Shown: positions 11,422 to 23,137 of the stretch, one piece after another
How positions within the stretch are numbered: position 1 is the first letter of the stretch
Layout of the letters: each line of letters opens with the position of its first letter
From: Trichinella spiralis
Lineage: Eukaryota; Nematoda; Enoplea; Trichinellida; Trichinellidae
DNA length: 64,000 nt
NCBI GenBank assembly: GCA_000181795.3
Contig: CM012955.1
Span: 10,600,501 to 10,664,500, forward strand
Direction: 5' to 3'
Translations under genes and position numbers: made by a program
Notes under the pieces: model-generated
Database searches by the model: none
What the model saw: only the letters and a program-made list of their open reading frames with translations
What the model was told of the DNA's origin: nothing

Positions 11422-13665
11422 TCAAGGTATATATTGGACAACGGAAGCTCCGTTTTCTAAATACTGTTCTTTACTGATCCACAACTGTTGAAATGTACCC
11501 TGAAAGAAGCCACGGCTGAATGAAGACGAGAAGAAAATTCGCTTGAAATTTACATACCAATGATGTAAGCATGGAACCGCCAATCCACGACGAAGACACT
11601 CTTTGGCACGAACCGGGAATAACATGAATTTTTGGCAATCTTCCCTGTGATTCAAAATTCAACAATACAACAATATGGTCAATAAATGGGAAATAATAAT
11701 AAATTAATTAATTAATTACCGGCCAAATAAGTTTGGAAACTTCGTAACCAACACGGTTAGTGAAGCCTGGAATCAAAGAATTACCACCAGTAATTACAAT
11801 CGCTTTGCAAATTTCCTGTAGAGAAAAATAAATTCAAAAAGATAAACAATTCGAAACAGAAGCAGCAGAGAAATGAAAACATTGGAAAATATACCGATCG
11901 AACGTCAATATCAATTTTTTGAATACAATCATTAATAATATTTCCAATCTGCATAGAACGATCGGCTTGATCTGCCAGGTTGTCGCCCTGAAAAGATTCA
12001 ATAAAAACAATAAGAAACATAAAATAATGATAATCGAAATTATTCCACCTTTAAGTAGTTGACGTCGAACAGTGATTCACCAATTTCAAATCGTTCACGA
12101 CCAAACATATGCTTCGCCTTGTTGGGAAATTCGTATTCTTCAACAGGGCAAATTTTCTTGCTACTGGAAAATGATTTTTCTTTAAAATGCAACGCATAAG
12201 AAATACAGTCCACTATTGTGTTACTTTGGATTAAATGGCTTTTCAGGAACACGAATCAATGACATTTTCATATCATCCAAAATATTCTAATATAAATAAA
12301 TAAATAAATAAACAACAAATGATGAAAGCTGTTAATATTTACCTTATACGTATAGCCCAAAAAGCTATCAGTTACACGTGAAAACTCAGCTCGCGGACTC
12401 CATGTGATGTCCTCCAAATTTTCCGAATCAGACCAACGATTCGTCTGCGAAGCAATTAATGAAGGCATCACATCAATCTCACGTTTCTCCAAAAGGTTGC
12501 TACACTGAACGCTTACACAATTACCCGCCAGACTGGACATCGTGCACGCTGAAAATGGAATAAACAAAGAAAAAATTTTCATAATATACTCCACAACTTG
12601 TTAGTTAAGTGTCACTTTTTGAAATGCAAAAGGTCTCATAAACAGCAGTAGCTGTAGTCGAATATGCACCACTGTCCACAACAACTGCACTTGTTTTTCC
12701 AGCAACAGAACTAAGATTGATAAAATGAAATTTAAATATATGTAAATCTATTTTCTTCAATCCTACGTTGACAAAGCGGGAGTTTTCGCGAGATAAGCTG
12801 CGGGTACATTGAATCGTTCAAACAATCTTTCTATTAATTCTTCTCTATGGTGACGAGTATTCCACTGAAATTTGAAAAATTAAAATTCAAATGTACTTAC
12901 AATAAACAAACAAATCAAATTCATTAACTTACTGGAGGCTCGGTAAAAAGAATAGGATAATCGTCATCACACGCACTAGGCAAAAGACGTCTACTTGCGT
13001 ATTGTATAATATTTTCCAATAAATCAAAATTGTCAACTGAAATGTCAAAAATTCAAATGTATGTATATATATACACATGTTGATGCTCATTAGACAATTT
13101 TAGCGCACTTAATCCATATTTCATCAGTGAAACATATTCTACATCATTGAGAACTGGATTAACAAAATTCCATCCAATACGATAGTCATCTTCAAAGGGC
13201 AAGAAACAGCTTTGCATTGTATTGCCATTCATACACGAAGTATGCAGTTCTAATTCCATCTCATCTGCCAAAATTGTAACATCGTTAGCAACTTCTTTCG
13301 GCAAATAGCCATACACTTGCGCTAAATTCAACTGAAATAAATTAAAATAATTAAAATAATAAATATTTAAAAAGTGAATATGAAAAAAATACCTTTGGAA
13401 TTCCATCACCACCGTTTCCAATGCGGAAAGAATGTTCACCTGGGTCAAATATTAATGCACTAACGTCGTCTGAAACATCACGTAATCATATGAACAGACT
13501 AGATAAAGCAAACGTTGCAGAAAGAACAAATTGTTATATTATGAAAATTAAAGAAAAACAAAAATCATTTTAATCATTTAACATTTCACAAACCATGAAG
13601 CACTGTTTTATTGCTAACATAACAACATCATACAAAGTATTACCTCCACCATAGATACTTGCCAT
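11422..13665 (-). CDS. swsn-6: Actin-related protein 4 / BAF53 (ACTL6), chromatin-remodelling subunit
   Basis: Model (minus strand, 5' to 3'): 13665-13644, 13469-13393, 13331-13109, 13036-12933, 12864-12767, 12710-12616, 12548-12343, 12286-12225, 12163-12049, 11987-11895, 11815-11720, 11644-11558 and 11499-11422, giving 451 residues. The order of BAF53 landmarks is complete: N-terminal IYGGDDVSALIFDPG, WNTRHHREELIERLFERF, the phosphate-binding-like VVVDSGAYSTTATAVY, VITGGNSLIPGF and the C-terminal SSSWIGGSMLTSLGTFQQLW. It resembles Arp4 more than conventional actin, especially in the PNKAKHMFGRERFEIGESLF block. The family sits in SWI/SNF, INO80 and NuA4/Tip60 complexes and usually does not hydrolyse ATP. 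The donor of exon 3 (A|GTGCGC at 13109) is weak but fits both frame and alignment. Convergent with the Rab exchange factor gene, divergent from pyrophosphatase. The C. elegans symbol is given by homology. Confidence 0.93.
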
Positions 13666-15167
13666 AATGTTCAAGATAATGTAGAATACAAATCTAAAAA
13701 ATTATTCATTATTATTATTCAACACATTTAAAAGTTGAAAACAATTTAAACAGACAAAAAACTCAAAGAAAATAAACCTTATTTCACAATAAAATGCACG
13801 CGTTTATTCCATATCTTCTTGCACACTTGATGTGCTGAAAAATGCGCGATTAAAAGATAAACTGATAAAAGTCACTAATTAATATAGTTAATCACTAATA
13901 TACACATTTATTCGTTTACGATAACTTAGTAAAGTGATTTCAATCGTTGGACAAACAATGAAATTTTTTCAAATCTTGCAGAAAGAGCATTGATAATATG
14001 TATACTGTAAAACGAAATTCAAGTTATAATTCATAAAGAAAAGAAAAGTGGTTTAGTGAAGATGTTTAAATGCTTATGATATATATTTAATGATGTTTTC
14101 ATAATTTTCAATATTTAATTATTTATTTTACACGACTTTTTGGTTGACTTTGATGACAAAGGAAAATCTCTAAATATATGCCACATGTAATAGATGTTGT
14201 TGCATTTAGATTACTTAGATAAAAAATGTAATGATAAAATCTTTCTGTTACAATTAATTGTTTAATTACTTACAGTAACATGGCAGGTTTAATAGTTTGC
14301 ATTGTTGTTATGCTAAATGATTTCAAAATAATATGATAATGACATTAAATTGACATAAAATAACACGTACACTTTATGTAAATTAAATAAACTGCTTAAA
14401 TTTCATACTATACAATAAGTTTCAAACATATTATAAATTAAAAAGTGTCAGAGCAACCTGAATTGTTAATAAAATTGGCAAATTATCAATTTAATTTTTG
14501 TTATGCTACTTAGCTTCATCTATTATAATCATATTTATACTCTTTAGGCAAATTATTATAAATTAACTTGCTTTTTTGTATACTGTTGGTAATTTAAAAT
14601 TGCTCATTATTTCATATTTCACTACAGTAATAAAATACCTGAGTGTCGTATTCTATTTATATGTAAAAATGATTTTACAATACAGATGTTTTAAAAATAA
14701 AATCGTTTTCTGACACTATTATTTTAATAAAGCAATAATGGAAGTATTGAATTCGATGCTGTACTAAAATGCAAATATGATTGAATTTTATCTCTGTAAT
14801 TTAAGAAAACAGTACTTTACTGAATTTCATGCTTAATCAAGTATTTTTTCATCTGATACGAGTACAAATCATATAGATACTGTATGTTCAATAATTTAAA
14901 TGCACTGTTAATGTATATTATTAGGATAAGAATGGTCAATAGCAGTTCAGAAAATTTTTGATCCGCTTTTAATAAAAAATTAAAATAAATTACAAGTAAA
15001 TATTGTAGAATTGTAAATTAAGAGAACATTGATCTTTCTCTTTCATACTTGATTTTATGTTGCTGTAGATGTATTAGTTGTTTACTTATGCTATACCATT
15101 TTGTTGCGTGTCGCTTGTTGTGATTTGTTTTTTAAATGTTATTGCAGTATTTTAGAGCTTTTCATTG
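13666..15167. other. Divergent intergenic region between Arp4 and pyrophosphatase genes
   Basis: About 1.5 kb of very AT-rich DNA lies between the two start codons and must carry both promoters. I see no consensus TATA box at a fitting distance, no long frame and no RNA gene. Four copies of the heptamer TACTGTA/TACAGTA lie at 14003, 14271, 14623 and 14878. Confidence 0.6.
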
Positions 15168-16850
15168 ATGTTAGGTACACTCAAAAGCTGTCTTCTGTTA
15201 AAAGTGCGTTCTTCAGGTCGAGTGCCTTTTGCGGTTCGTGCTCTGGCATACGCTTCTACCATGAGTTCAGTTTACGAGACAGTCGCCCGTGGCAATTTGT
15301 ATTCACCAAATTATCGTTTGTTTTACAGTATGTTTTTTCAATTGAATTGTATATTTTAGATTCACTTTGTGTTTCTTTATCTGAAACGGATTCGCCCGAT
15401 TTTGGAGCAGTTCCGTTGTTAATTGTTGATGCATCATGTGAATTTATCGTGCCCAAACGTTTTGAAATGGAACTTTATTTTTAGAGAAAAACAACCAGTT
15501 CATATCTCCCTGGCATGATATTCCGCTTTATGCCGATGAAAATGCTAAAGTGTACAACATGATAGTGGAAAATCCGCGATGGACAAATGCGAAAATGGAA
15601 GTCAGTTGATGTGCGAAAAGGGTAGATTTGCGCTTTATTGGAAATTTTCAGATAGCTACTACTGAACCGATGAATCCAGTTAAGCAAGACCTTAAAAAAG
15701 GCAAAGTACGTTTTATTGATAACTGTTTTCCTTATCATGGTTATATATGGAACTACGGCGCTTTGCCTCAAACTTGGGAAAACCCATTCAACATCAATTC
15801 TCATACTTCTGCAAACGGCGATAATGATCCAATTGACGCTTGTGAAATTGGACAGCGTGTATATGCTTCATTGATTTGCTTTATGCTTGGTTTTTTTATT
15901 ATTATTACTAGTTTATTTTATTTTTAGGTTGCTAAAAGAGGCGAAGTCCTTCAAGTGAAACTTTTGGGTCTGATTGCACTTATTGATGAAGGTTAGAAAT
16001 GATTCATTATTCATCAAAATGATTCACGCTGTTCAATGACTAATGGTTGAAATTTTATTGATTTTTTCCAGTGTAGCAATGGAAAAAGAAAAATATTTAC
16101 TTTTTTTTATTGAATTTTAATTTCTCTCTCTTTGAAGGCGAAACTGATTGGAAACTTATTGTGATTGACGTACGTGATCCACTGGCAAACAAGTTGCACG
16201 GTATGATGATGATGAGGATTCAGGTGGTGCTGGTTGGTGGAAATTGTTTTTAAATATTTTCAGATATTACCGACGTGGACATTCACCATCCCGGTCTTCT
16301 TCAGGTGATTATTCTTTTATTATAATTTTTATTTTTATTGATAATTAATGCGTTTGTTCCATGTTAGAATAATTTTTGTTTCATTGCAATGCTATGAGAA
16401 ATATGAAATGCTTTAGGCGACGAAAGAATGGTTGAAAATATACAAAATTCCCACCGGAAAGCCGGCAAACAAGTTTGGACTTAATGGAATGTATCAAAAT
16501 AAGGTGAATTATATACTGCTGAAGTGTTTTCAACGTTGAAAAATTCTTATTTTGAGATTGTAGGATTTTGCTGCAAATGTGATTGCTGAAACGCACGAAT
16601 TTTGGAAGAAACTTACCGCCAAACCTGAAAACACTGAACTGTGCTGGTATGGCTGAGAATGAATTTTATTCAAAAAATCAATTATTCCAATTGTCTAAAT
16701 TATCATAGTTCTACTTGCACCGATGATTCACATTTCATGAATAAAATTACCCAAGAAGAAGCGATGAAAATTGTGGCAAGTACTCCTGATCAAGGTGAAG
16801 CTGAACCGATCGATCCCATTGTCGACACTTGGCACTACATTTCTGCTTGA
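15168..16850 (+). CDS. pyp-1: Inorganic pyrophosphatase (family I)
   Basis: Model: exons 15168-15327, 15485-15600, 15652-15858, 15928-15991, 16138-16200, 16264-16304, 16417-16503, 16564-16646 and 16709-16850, giving 320 residues. It hydrolyses pyrophosphate to phosphate with Mg2+. The family I signature is clear: [16 protein letters not shown]-like [29 protein letters not shown] and the metal-binding [12 protein letters not shown], then ALIDEGETDWK. The first 31 residues (Arg/Lys, Leu, Ser, no acid) look like a mitochondrial presequence. A second in-frame ATG at 15261 ([11 protein letters not shown]) matches the start of cytosolic forms. One gene may therefore make both products by start choice; this is inference. 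The acceptor at 15485 could slip to 15487 only with loss of frame. An AG acceptor-like site lies 20 nt before the first ATG. Confidence 0.95.
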
Positions 16851-16862
16851 AAAACACATACG

Positions 16863-16876
16863 TACATATATACATA

Positions 16877-16911
<35 letters not shown>
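16863..16911. repeat. TA/TG microsatellite in the 3' region of pyp-1
   Basis: A nearly unbroken TA run, with a short TGTGTG insert, begins about a dozen bases after the pyrophosphatase stop codon, so it probably lies in the 3' UTR. Confidence 0.8.
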
Positions 16912-17633
16912 GTAGTTGGTGACTGACTGCACTTTTAAACAGTATTCACGGTTTATGTGTTTAAGTGGATTTTTTTTAATCTTAATATTTACTGACACAT
17001 TGGTTGCATACATAGTTGAGAGACGTATATCATTATAACTTAATAATTTATTTTAATAAATATTCTGGTTTTTTTTTTGGGAAAAGTATACAGCTCACTA
17101 ATGCTGTATATGAGTGATCAGTTGTATTGATTATAATTAAATGAATTTGGCTAAAATAAACAATGAACAAACAACCAGAGAATGTTGTTGAGATTTTTTT
17201 ATTTATATCTATAACCATTTAATGTAAATTTTAAAAATATTTTTTCTTTGAGTAACTTGGGATTTTGTTTGTTATTCGGATTGCGCAGTAAATGGAACAT
17301 GTATGTTTCATTTTACGCGAATGTAAACAAGAGTAAAATGTGCAAATGTTTTACATTTAGTTTACGAAAAGTTTTTGTTTTTATGGTTGTTTTGTGGTAA
17401 CATGTGTTTTTTATGGTAACAATAAATTTTGTTTTGTAATAATGAGATTCAGAAAAATTAAAATTGCGCATTTAGGAAAAGGCAACCGCGTGAAAACCAT
17501 ATAACACTTTGATATACTGCTTTCGTACAGTTTGAGATTATAAATTAAAGCAATTGTCTCACATACACAACAAGCAAAACAGTAAAGTTCAGTTTATTAC
17601 AGATAAGCTTTATCATATTCTTTCTGTGCTACA
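16912..17633. other. Convergent 3' region between pyp-1 and the PP1-docking gene
   Basis: AT-rich DNA with no coding signal. A plus-strand AATAAA at about 17056 could end the pyrophosphatase transcript. I see nothing else here. Confidence 0.6.
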
Positions 17634-18198
17634 TTATGCAAATGTCACGCGTTTTTCACCTATTCCTGTTTTTCTCTGCCTTTTAGGCGAAGGCGTTTTC
17701 AGAATCCCCTTCAAAGGAGGCTGTGGTGCTTTGGCCGAGGAAGGTTTACTTTTATTCGCATTCTTTGTATTCACCTTCTTCACTTTGAGCTGAATGAACT
17801 TTTCGAAAGCAACCACACTCTCCTGCTGTTTTTTAAGAAGCTGTCGTTCACGGATGGCTTTGATACGACTAGATCTTCTCAAACCGGTAGCATTTCCCTC
17901 GCCCGCCTAGAAGTTGATAAAAGCATTTTTTTTGGCTAACAGCTCAGCTAGTCATTTCAAATAATGAAATTACAATTAAGAGCTATTCAGTGGAAATCTA
18001 TAAAAGTTTATAAACATCAAATATAAAATTGCATCAAATTAATTAATAGTTATATAACAAATAATAATAAAGTACGCATGCAAATTTGCATACTTAAGTA
18101 AACAAGAAATTGGTGCAAACAATAATTAAATATATATATACCTTTGAATCGTTAGTCACTGATTGAATTTCAGCGTCAGTTTTCACGGAATTTTCCAT
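17634..18198 (-). CDS. Small basic protein with GILK and KRVTF protein-phosphatase-1 docking motifs
   Basis: Model (minus): exon 1 18198-18142, exon 2 17906-17634, phase 0, giving 109 residues. The N-terminus is acidic. Residues 27-65 are a basic, probably helical stretch (RRSSRIKAIRERQLLKKQQ). The C-terminus has GILK at residues 86-89 and KRVTF at 104-108. These match the SILK and RVxF motifs through which known regulators (KNL1, inhibitor-2) bind PP1. Between them lies TPSPKR, a good CDK-type site, and TG. In KNL1 the two motifs come in the same order and next to phosphorylation sites. I do not recognise a full-length family. An AG acceptor touches the ATG directly (18200-18199), suggesting a spliced leader or a 5' UTR intron. 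Mitotic or kinetochore phosphatase targeting is inference. Confidence 0.72.
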
Positions 18199-19621
18199 CT
18201 GGAAAATAAATAAATTAGTGCTGCAAAAACTTAGCAGAAAATAATTTAACACGACACGCGAAAATATAAACATTCAAATTTGTCTGTCCAGCTCGTCTGT
18301 CAAATTCAAACTGTCGTAGAACTGTAACTAGAAAAAAGAATTACTAATTCGATTCACTATCACAGAGTGATTTCAAACAAAAAAACAACTCGCAACTACT
18401 TCTGTTTTGTAAAATTAGAAAACTGATATTCAAGTACAAGTGTAATAAAAATTGTTAGAAAATCAGTTAGATAATTTAAAAAATAATATATACTTAGCAA
18501 AAACTTTACAGTGAATGATGGATTCCACAAATAGAAAGAAATGGAATGATTTCAGAAAGCAATATTTATCACGTCCTACTTATTTGAATTTTGAATTTCA
18601 TCTCACGTGATCATTTCATTATATGTAGCAAGCCGTTGCTATGATTGGCTACTTTCACCAAAATTTAAAGACAGCAACGTCTAAGAGATGGGCAGTGTTA
18701 CGCTGCTGTCCTTTATACAAAAAAAATGTTCTGTGTAGTAATTCAATACTGTAAATATACTACAGTAGACAATAAATGAATGTAAAAAACAAAACCTAAA
18801 AAATACAATTGTTTTCTATAAAGCTGCCATGTATTTCCGCTTTTCCTTCGTAAATTCATACATTTTCACGACTTTTATGTTGAAATAATTCATTTCAGCA
18901 TGGTACTACAAAACGCCTGCATTTAATTCAAAATAGTCAAACTGTCATTTTATTATTTGCATTTTATTTTTTTATCCACCAGATAATAATTGATTAAAAT
19001 TAATTCTTCATCCGAATCAAATTTTACTGTTTTTTATAATTTTCCAAATTTACCGTTCAAAGATAGTAGGCGTTTTTCAAATAAATGCATTGAAGAAATA
19101 TCGTAATTGTAGTTGTCTATTATTATTATAATTTAAACTTGATTCAAGGTTCAGTATGACTGAGGTTACAAATTTAATTTTTCAATTAAAATAATTTTTA
19201 TTAAAACAAAGTTAATTTGCCGTTGAAATACAGCGCAATTAAACCAGGAAGTAAAAGGGGTTGTTTACGCGTTCGTTGTGCGCGATCACTTTACTGGTCC
19301 GGTAGCGATATCATTAACGCATCGCTTCCTATCTGAATTAACGCGACTTGCCATAGCCTGAGGCACGTTCACAAAGTGCGCTTCAATATAAGCAATTTCA
19401 GATATAGCATCTACCCTGGCTGAAGACTAATTTCTCTACCGCCAAGACCGTTCCCAAAGTGTGTATTTATAAAGAAACAGAGTTCTGAATTTGGATATTT
19501 CTTTTTTTAATGAAAAGTTCAAATAAAATCATAATCTGGTTAAGTTAATGCACATTCAATGCTATGAACAACGATAAACATATGCTCATAACGTTGAAAT
19601 AGTGAACGTAAATTTCTGTCA
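18199..19621. other. Intergenic stretch with a higher-GC island near 19.25-19.45 kb
   Basis: Most of it is AT-rich and featureless. It is upstream DNA for the PP1-docking gene and downstream DNA for BORCS8. The part from about 19245 to 19460 is clearly richer in G+C and CpG. On the minus strand it contains an uninterrupted frame (stop at 19286-19288, open to 19426). I could not match it to a structural RNA or a protein family. Confidence 0.5.
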
Positions 19622-20703
19622 CTAGTCCTGATCTGATACGTGACTATCAGCTCCACTCGTGCTAGAACTAAACGTCAAAAAAGTCGCCGATTAAAATAAC
19701 TCCATATCTATGTTTTAGATTACCTTTCTTTTTCTTCTTCTTTAGCTAATTCAGCTGCAACATCAGTGCCTACACTTTCTTCACTACTTTGTTCATCATC
19801 GTTTTGCATACTATCCGGGTAATCGGACACTGGAGTCGATACAGTACTTCGACTGGCAATTGATTCTGTCATTTTGTCCATGGAAAAAGATTTTTCTATA
19901 TATCCGAGCGATTTCGCTTTACGCATTTCTTGCAATTTAAAATCTTCCGCTGCTTTACGATACTTCTTATTAAGTAGATGTCTAAATTTTAATTCACTAG
20001 TAGGAAATGGACAATCTACAAATGATTACGAAACAATCTCATGCACGTATACATGCATATACAAACCTTTTATTTCGCTCAAAATCCAACTGTTGCTTAA
20101 GGCGTAAACAACTGCGCAAATTTTCATGTATGCTATTAAAAACGCTCATCGATGATGTTATATCTTCAACAGCTCTGAATAAAATAAACAAGATTTATTG
20201 TCCAATCACGAAAAAGACAGCTTACGTTATAGCATTGTTTATATCAAAACAAACACCTTCTACACGTTCGTTCATTTTCTGGATTTTTTGCTAAAAATTG
20301 TAATACAGATGCGGGAAAAAGATAATTTTCTCAACAATTATGCAAATTTTTCCATAAAAGTATTTGCGCAAATAAAAATTCCTATGCAACACGGTCCACG
20401 CAATGCATTCATATAAAGTTTTTCCCCCAAAAGAAAATAATATATATTTGAAATTCACGTTATAAAAATAGGATCAAAATAAATCGCTCACCTGCATTTC
20501 AACTAAAGCTGGCACCGACTTTCGAATGTGCTCTTCAATTCTGTACAAGCCGAGCGTCGGCTCGTGTGCAACCATATACAAACATTCGGACAGATCATCA
20601 CAAGCTTGCATGAAATAACAATTAATAATTCAATTTAATAACGACAACAATTTCCATTACTCTTCCGACATTTTTGTTCCAAATCTTTTTCCACTGGTTC
20701 CAT
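19622..20703 (-). CDS. BORCS8: BORC complex subunit 8 (BORCS8/MEF2BNB-like) with long acidic tail
   Basis: Model (minus): 20703-20661, 20604-20492, 20290-20226, 20174-20067, 19996-19724 and 19667-19622, giving 215 residues. Residues about 15-52 are diagnostic (DLSECLYMVAHEPTLGLYRI, then EEHIRKSVPALVEMQ). They match the conserved N-terminal block of BORCS8, a subunit of the complex that places Arl8 and kinesin on lysosomes and on synaptic-vesicle precursors. Coiled-coil sequence follows. The vertebrate protein is about 119 residues. Here roughly 100 more residues follow, Ser-rich and acidic (MQNDDEQSSEESVG, AKEEEKE), ending SSSTSGADSHVSDQD. If the last splice (AG|GTAATC at 19724) is not used, the frame stops one codon later (EKER). 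The AAG acceptor at 20605 is unusual. The gene lies 375 bp downstream of MRPS27 on the same strand. Confidence 0.85.
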
Positions 20704-21078
20704 TTGACAAGCAGACGACCAATAATAACCGAAACGTCACTCCACAGTGCGTGAAAATTATTCCATTTACTAAAAAAAGTCAACTTCATTTATATTCATA
20801 CAAATGTACACAGATGAAGAAATAAAAAATGAAATGAAATTGAATTGAATGGAAAAAATTCCATCTCACCTCAAAAAATTTCAAATTGTTTTCAATATGC
20901 AATGAATGCTATAAAAAAGAATACTGTATCTTTTCTACAGCAACACTTTATTGTGAAAAAATAATTTAAAAAATGGAAAATTTGTTAAAGTAACATCGTT
21001 CAACTGACAACAAAACAGCTTCTCGAAATAGAATCAACCACTTGCAACGCAATTTCAAATTTTATTTATTTAAATTGT
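20704..21078. other. Spacer between MRPS27 stop and BORCS8 start (same strand)
   Basis: 375 bp, AT-rich. On the minus strand it must hold the MRPS27 3' end and either a short BORCS8 promoter or, if the pair is co-transcribed, a trans-splice site. I see no TATA box. Confidence 0.55.
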
Positions 21079-23137
21079 TTAAAATCGTTTCCAACGATCG
21101 TCAACAGTTCTTTTCTCCAATTCAGGAACAACATATTCATCATCACTGGGAAGTTTACCGGCAGACACCGACACGTCAGCTTCTTTATAATCCGGGTGGA
21201 CGGTGTGCTCCCATTTTGCTTTATTTTCAAAAAAGAATACCACTTCACGTTCTTCTGTCAATTTTTTTCTCAGTTCTGCAATTTCAGCCAGACGTTTCTT
21301 CAAATAGATCCGCCGCACCTGAAATCACAAAACACAACTAGAGTTCGAATTCATTTTTCCATAATTCATAAAAATTGAACAACAAACTCAAACAGACATT
21401 CCATTTGTATTGGAATAATTGAAATTTGTCAAAAACTACTCGTAACACTCGAAATTTACAACATTCCATAGGCAACTTCTTTCATGATTATTCATCAGGA
21501 TAAAGAAAAACAAATTCTAATTCATCATTAAAAGAGCTTTCAAACTTTGACAAATGCATTATCAAAAGAAAAAAAAACAACCAACCTTATTTTCAAGAAG
21601 CTGAATGCGACTTTGATTCCAGCTAGAAATCAAATCAATTTGCTCACTGATGTCTGTTTTTTCCAATTCCGGCAATTCTTTGTTCATTTGATCAAAAAAA
21701 CTCGCTTCCAATGAATCATTTGTAAAATGTGCTGAATCTTTTATTTTACTGACCAATTTCTAAATTTTTCACAATTAATTAAAAATGAAAATAACAATTC
21801 AAAAAATTTACTGATAATTCTTGATCAACAACCGACTTTTCTGTCTGATCATTTTCCTCTTTTGGTTGATCATCCAACAACATAAATTTAAGCTTAACAA
21901 ATGAATAAATGTGAAATAAAATTTAAAAAAAACAACACTTCAACTTACAGCATCCGCATGTAGTTGCAGATCAGATGTTTCACAGTATTGCTTTAATAAT
22001 TTTACAAGACGATCATGTTTATTCCATAACTTTAAGCCTAATGCACGGCAGCTGTGAATTGCAGGACTATCCGGAAGATGTTCGCTCATCCACAAGATGG
22101 TCTTGCCAACGAGCTGTCTTGGTTCTTCCAAATCGAAATGATCATCAAATACAGGATTTTTCAAATATGGTATTTTAAAAATTAACTAAAATATTCACTG
22201 CAATATGACAATTCAAACATAAAAAAATAACGACTAAATTACGTCTTCTTCCTCTTCATTGTTCATATTTCTAAAACTGCATGGAATGGTAATCCAAGAT
22301 TGATCACCAGAAAACAACCACTTCAAGCAGCTGTAAACAGACAGCCAACATGTACTCAATCTGAATTCTTCTTGTTTCATCATGTGGCAGGCTATTTTGG
22401 TTGCAACTAAACATATTAAAACGTCATTCATCAACCATTACAGTATTCTTCTGTTTTGATATTTTTACATGAAAATTTATCCTGAATAATGAAATAATTC
22501 ATCGCAATGTTAGCTGCAAATGCATCTGGAAAAAGCCCATAATTTATCTAAACCAATAAATTGTCAAAATCGTAGCGCCAAAAAATTCTCCTCACCGGAT
22601 CATCTATCATTTCCATGAACAAATCTTCGCAGCCAAGATGTAAAAACGATCGAACTAATGCATGATGTGTCGATGGTAGAATTGAAGCGCTCATTTTCGT
22701 ATGACGAATTCTGAATATTTTCATTAATTCATATTTTTAAATATTAATATAATTTTTACTTATAAATGCAGCTCTTCAATTCGTCCAAATGATCTTTCCT
22801 CTGCACCAAATTCACTGCCTGTAAAATATCACATTCACCAAAATCGTGCTGCTTGTATAATAGATAAAAATTGCACTTACAACGTCGAGATCAATGGGAC
22901 TGGCAACTTTCTTACCCAAAAATTGTTTACGCAAATCGGTAATAAATTCATCTGAAATTTACAATACCATGATCAACAGTTGGAACGGATACTAATGATC
23001 ACTGTCATACCAGTATCTACGTTTTTAAATATAGGAGCTTCTAATCGTTTGCGCCATTCTTCAGAGCAGTCATACGCAGCGGACAGAAGGAATCGTTTGG
23101 AACACTGAAAATTTTGGCGCCAAAAATTCTGCAGCAT
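21079..23137 (-). CDS. MRPS27: Mitochondrial small-subunit ribosomal protein mS27 (MRPS27)
   Basis: Model (minus): 23137-23011, 22951-22881, 22818-22760, 22710-22596, 22547-22469, 22406-22243, 22185-21949, 21892-21812, 21759-21586 and 21318-21079, giving 448 residues (human protein 414). The match to mS27 runs along the chain: RFLLSAAYDCSEEW near the N-terminus, KIRHTKMSASILP, NYGLFPDAFAANIAMNYF, then the MMKQEEFRLSTCWLSVYSCL block and the IPYLKNP to LKLWNKHDRLVKLLKQY block. The C-terminus is a basic coiled coil. mS27 is a PPR-like helical-repeat subunit of the mitochondrial ribosome. Basic and aromatic residues at the N-terminus (MLQNFWRQNFQCSKR) suit a targeting peptide. A TTTTTTTCAG acceptor lies 27 nt before the ATG. 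It is divergent from the kinesin-13 gene and may be co-transcribed with BORCS8. Confidence 0.87.

Noticed and set aside
20000-20067. Acceptor GTAG near 20025 for BORCS8 exon 5
   Set aside because: No donor gives a matching phase; the CTACTAG acceptor before 19996, with a pyrimidine-rich lead, closes the frame.
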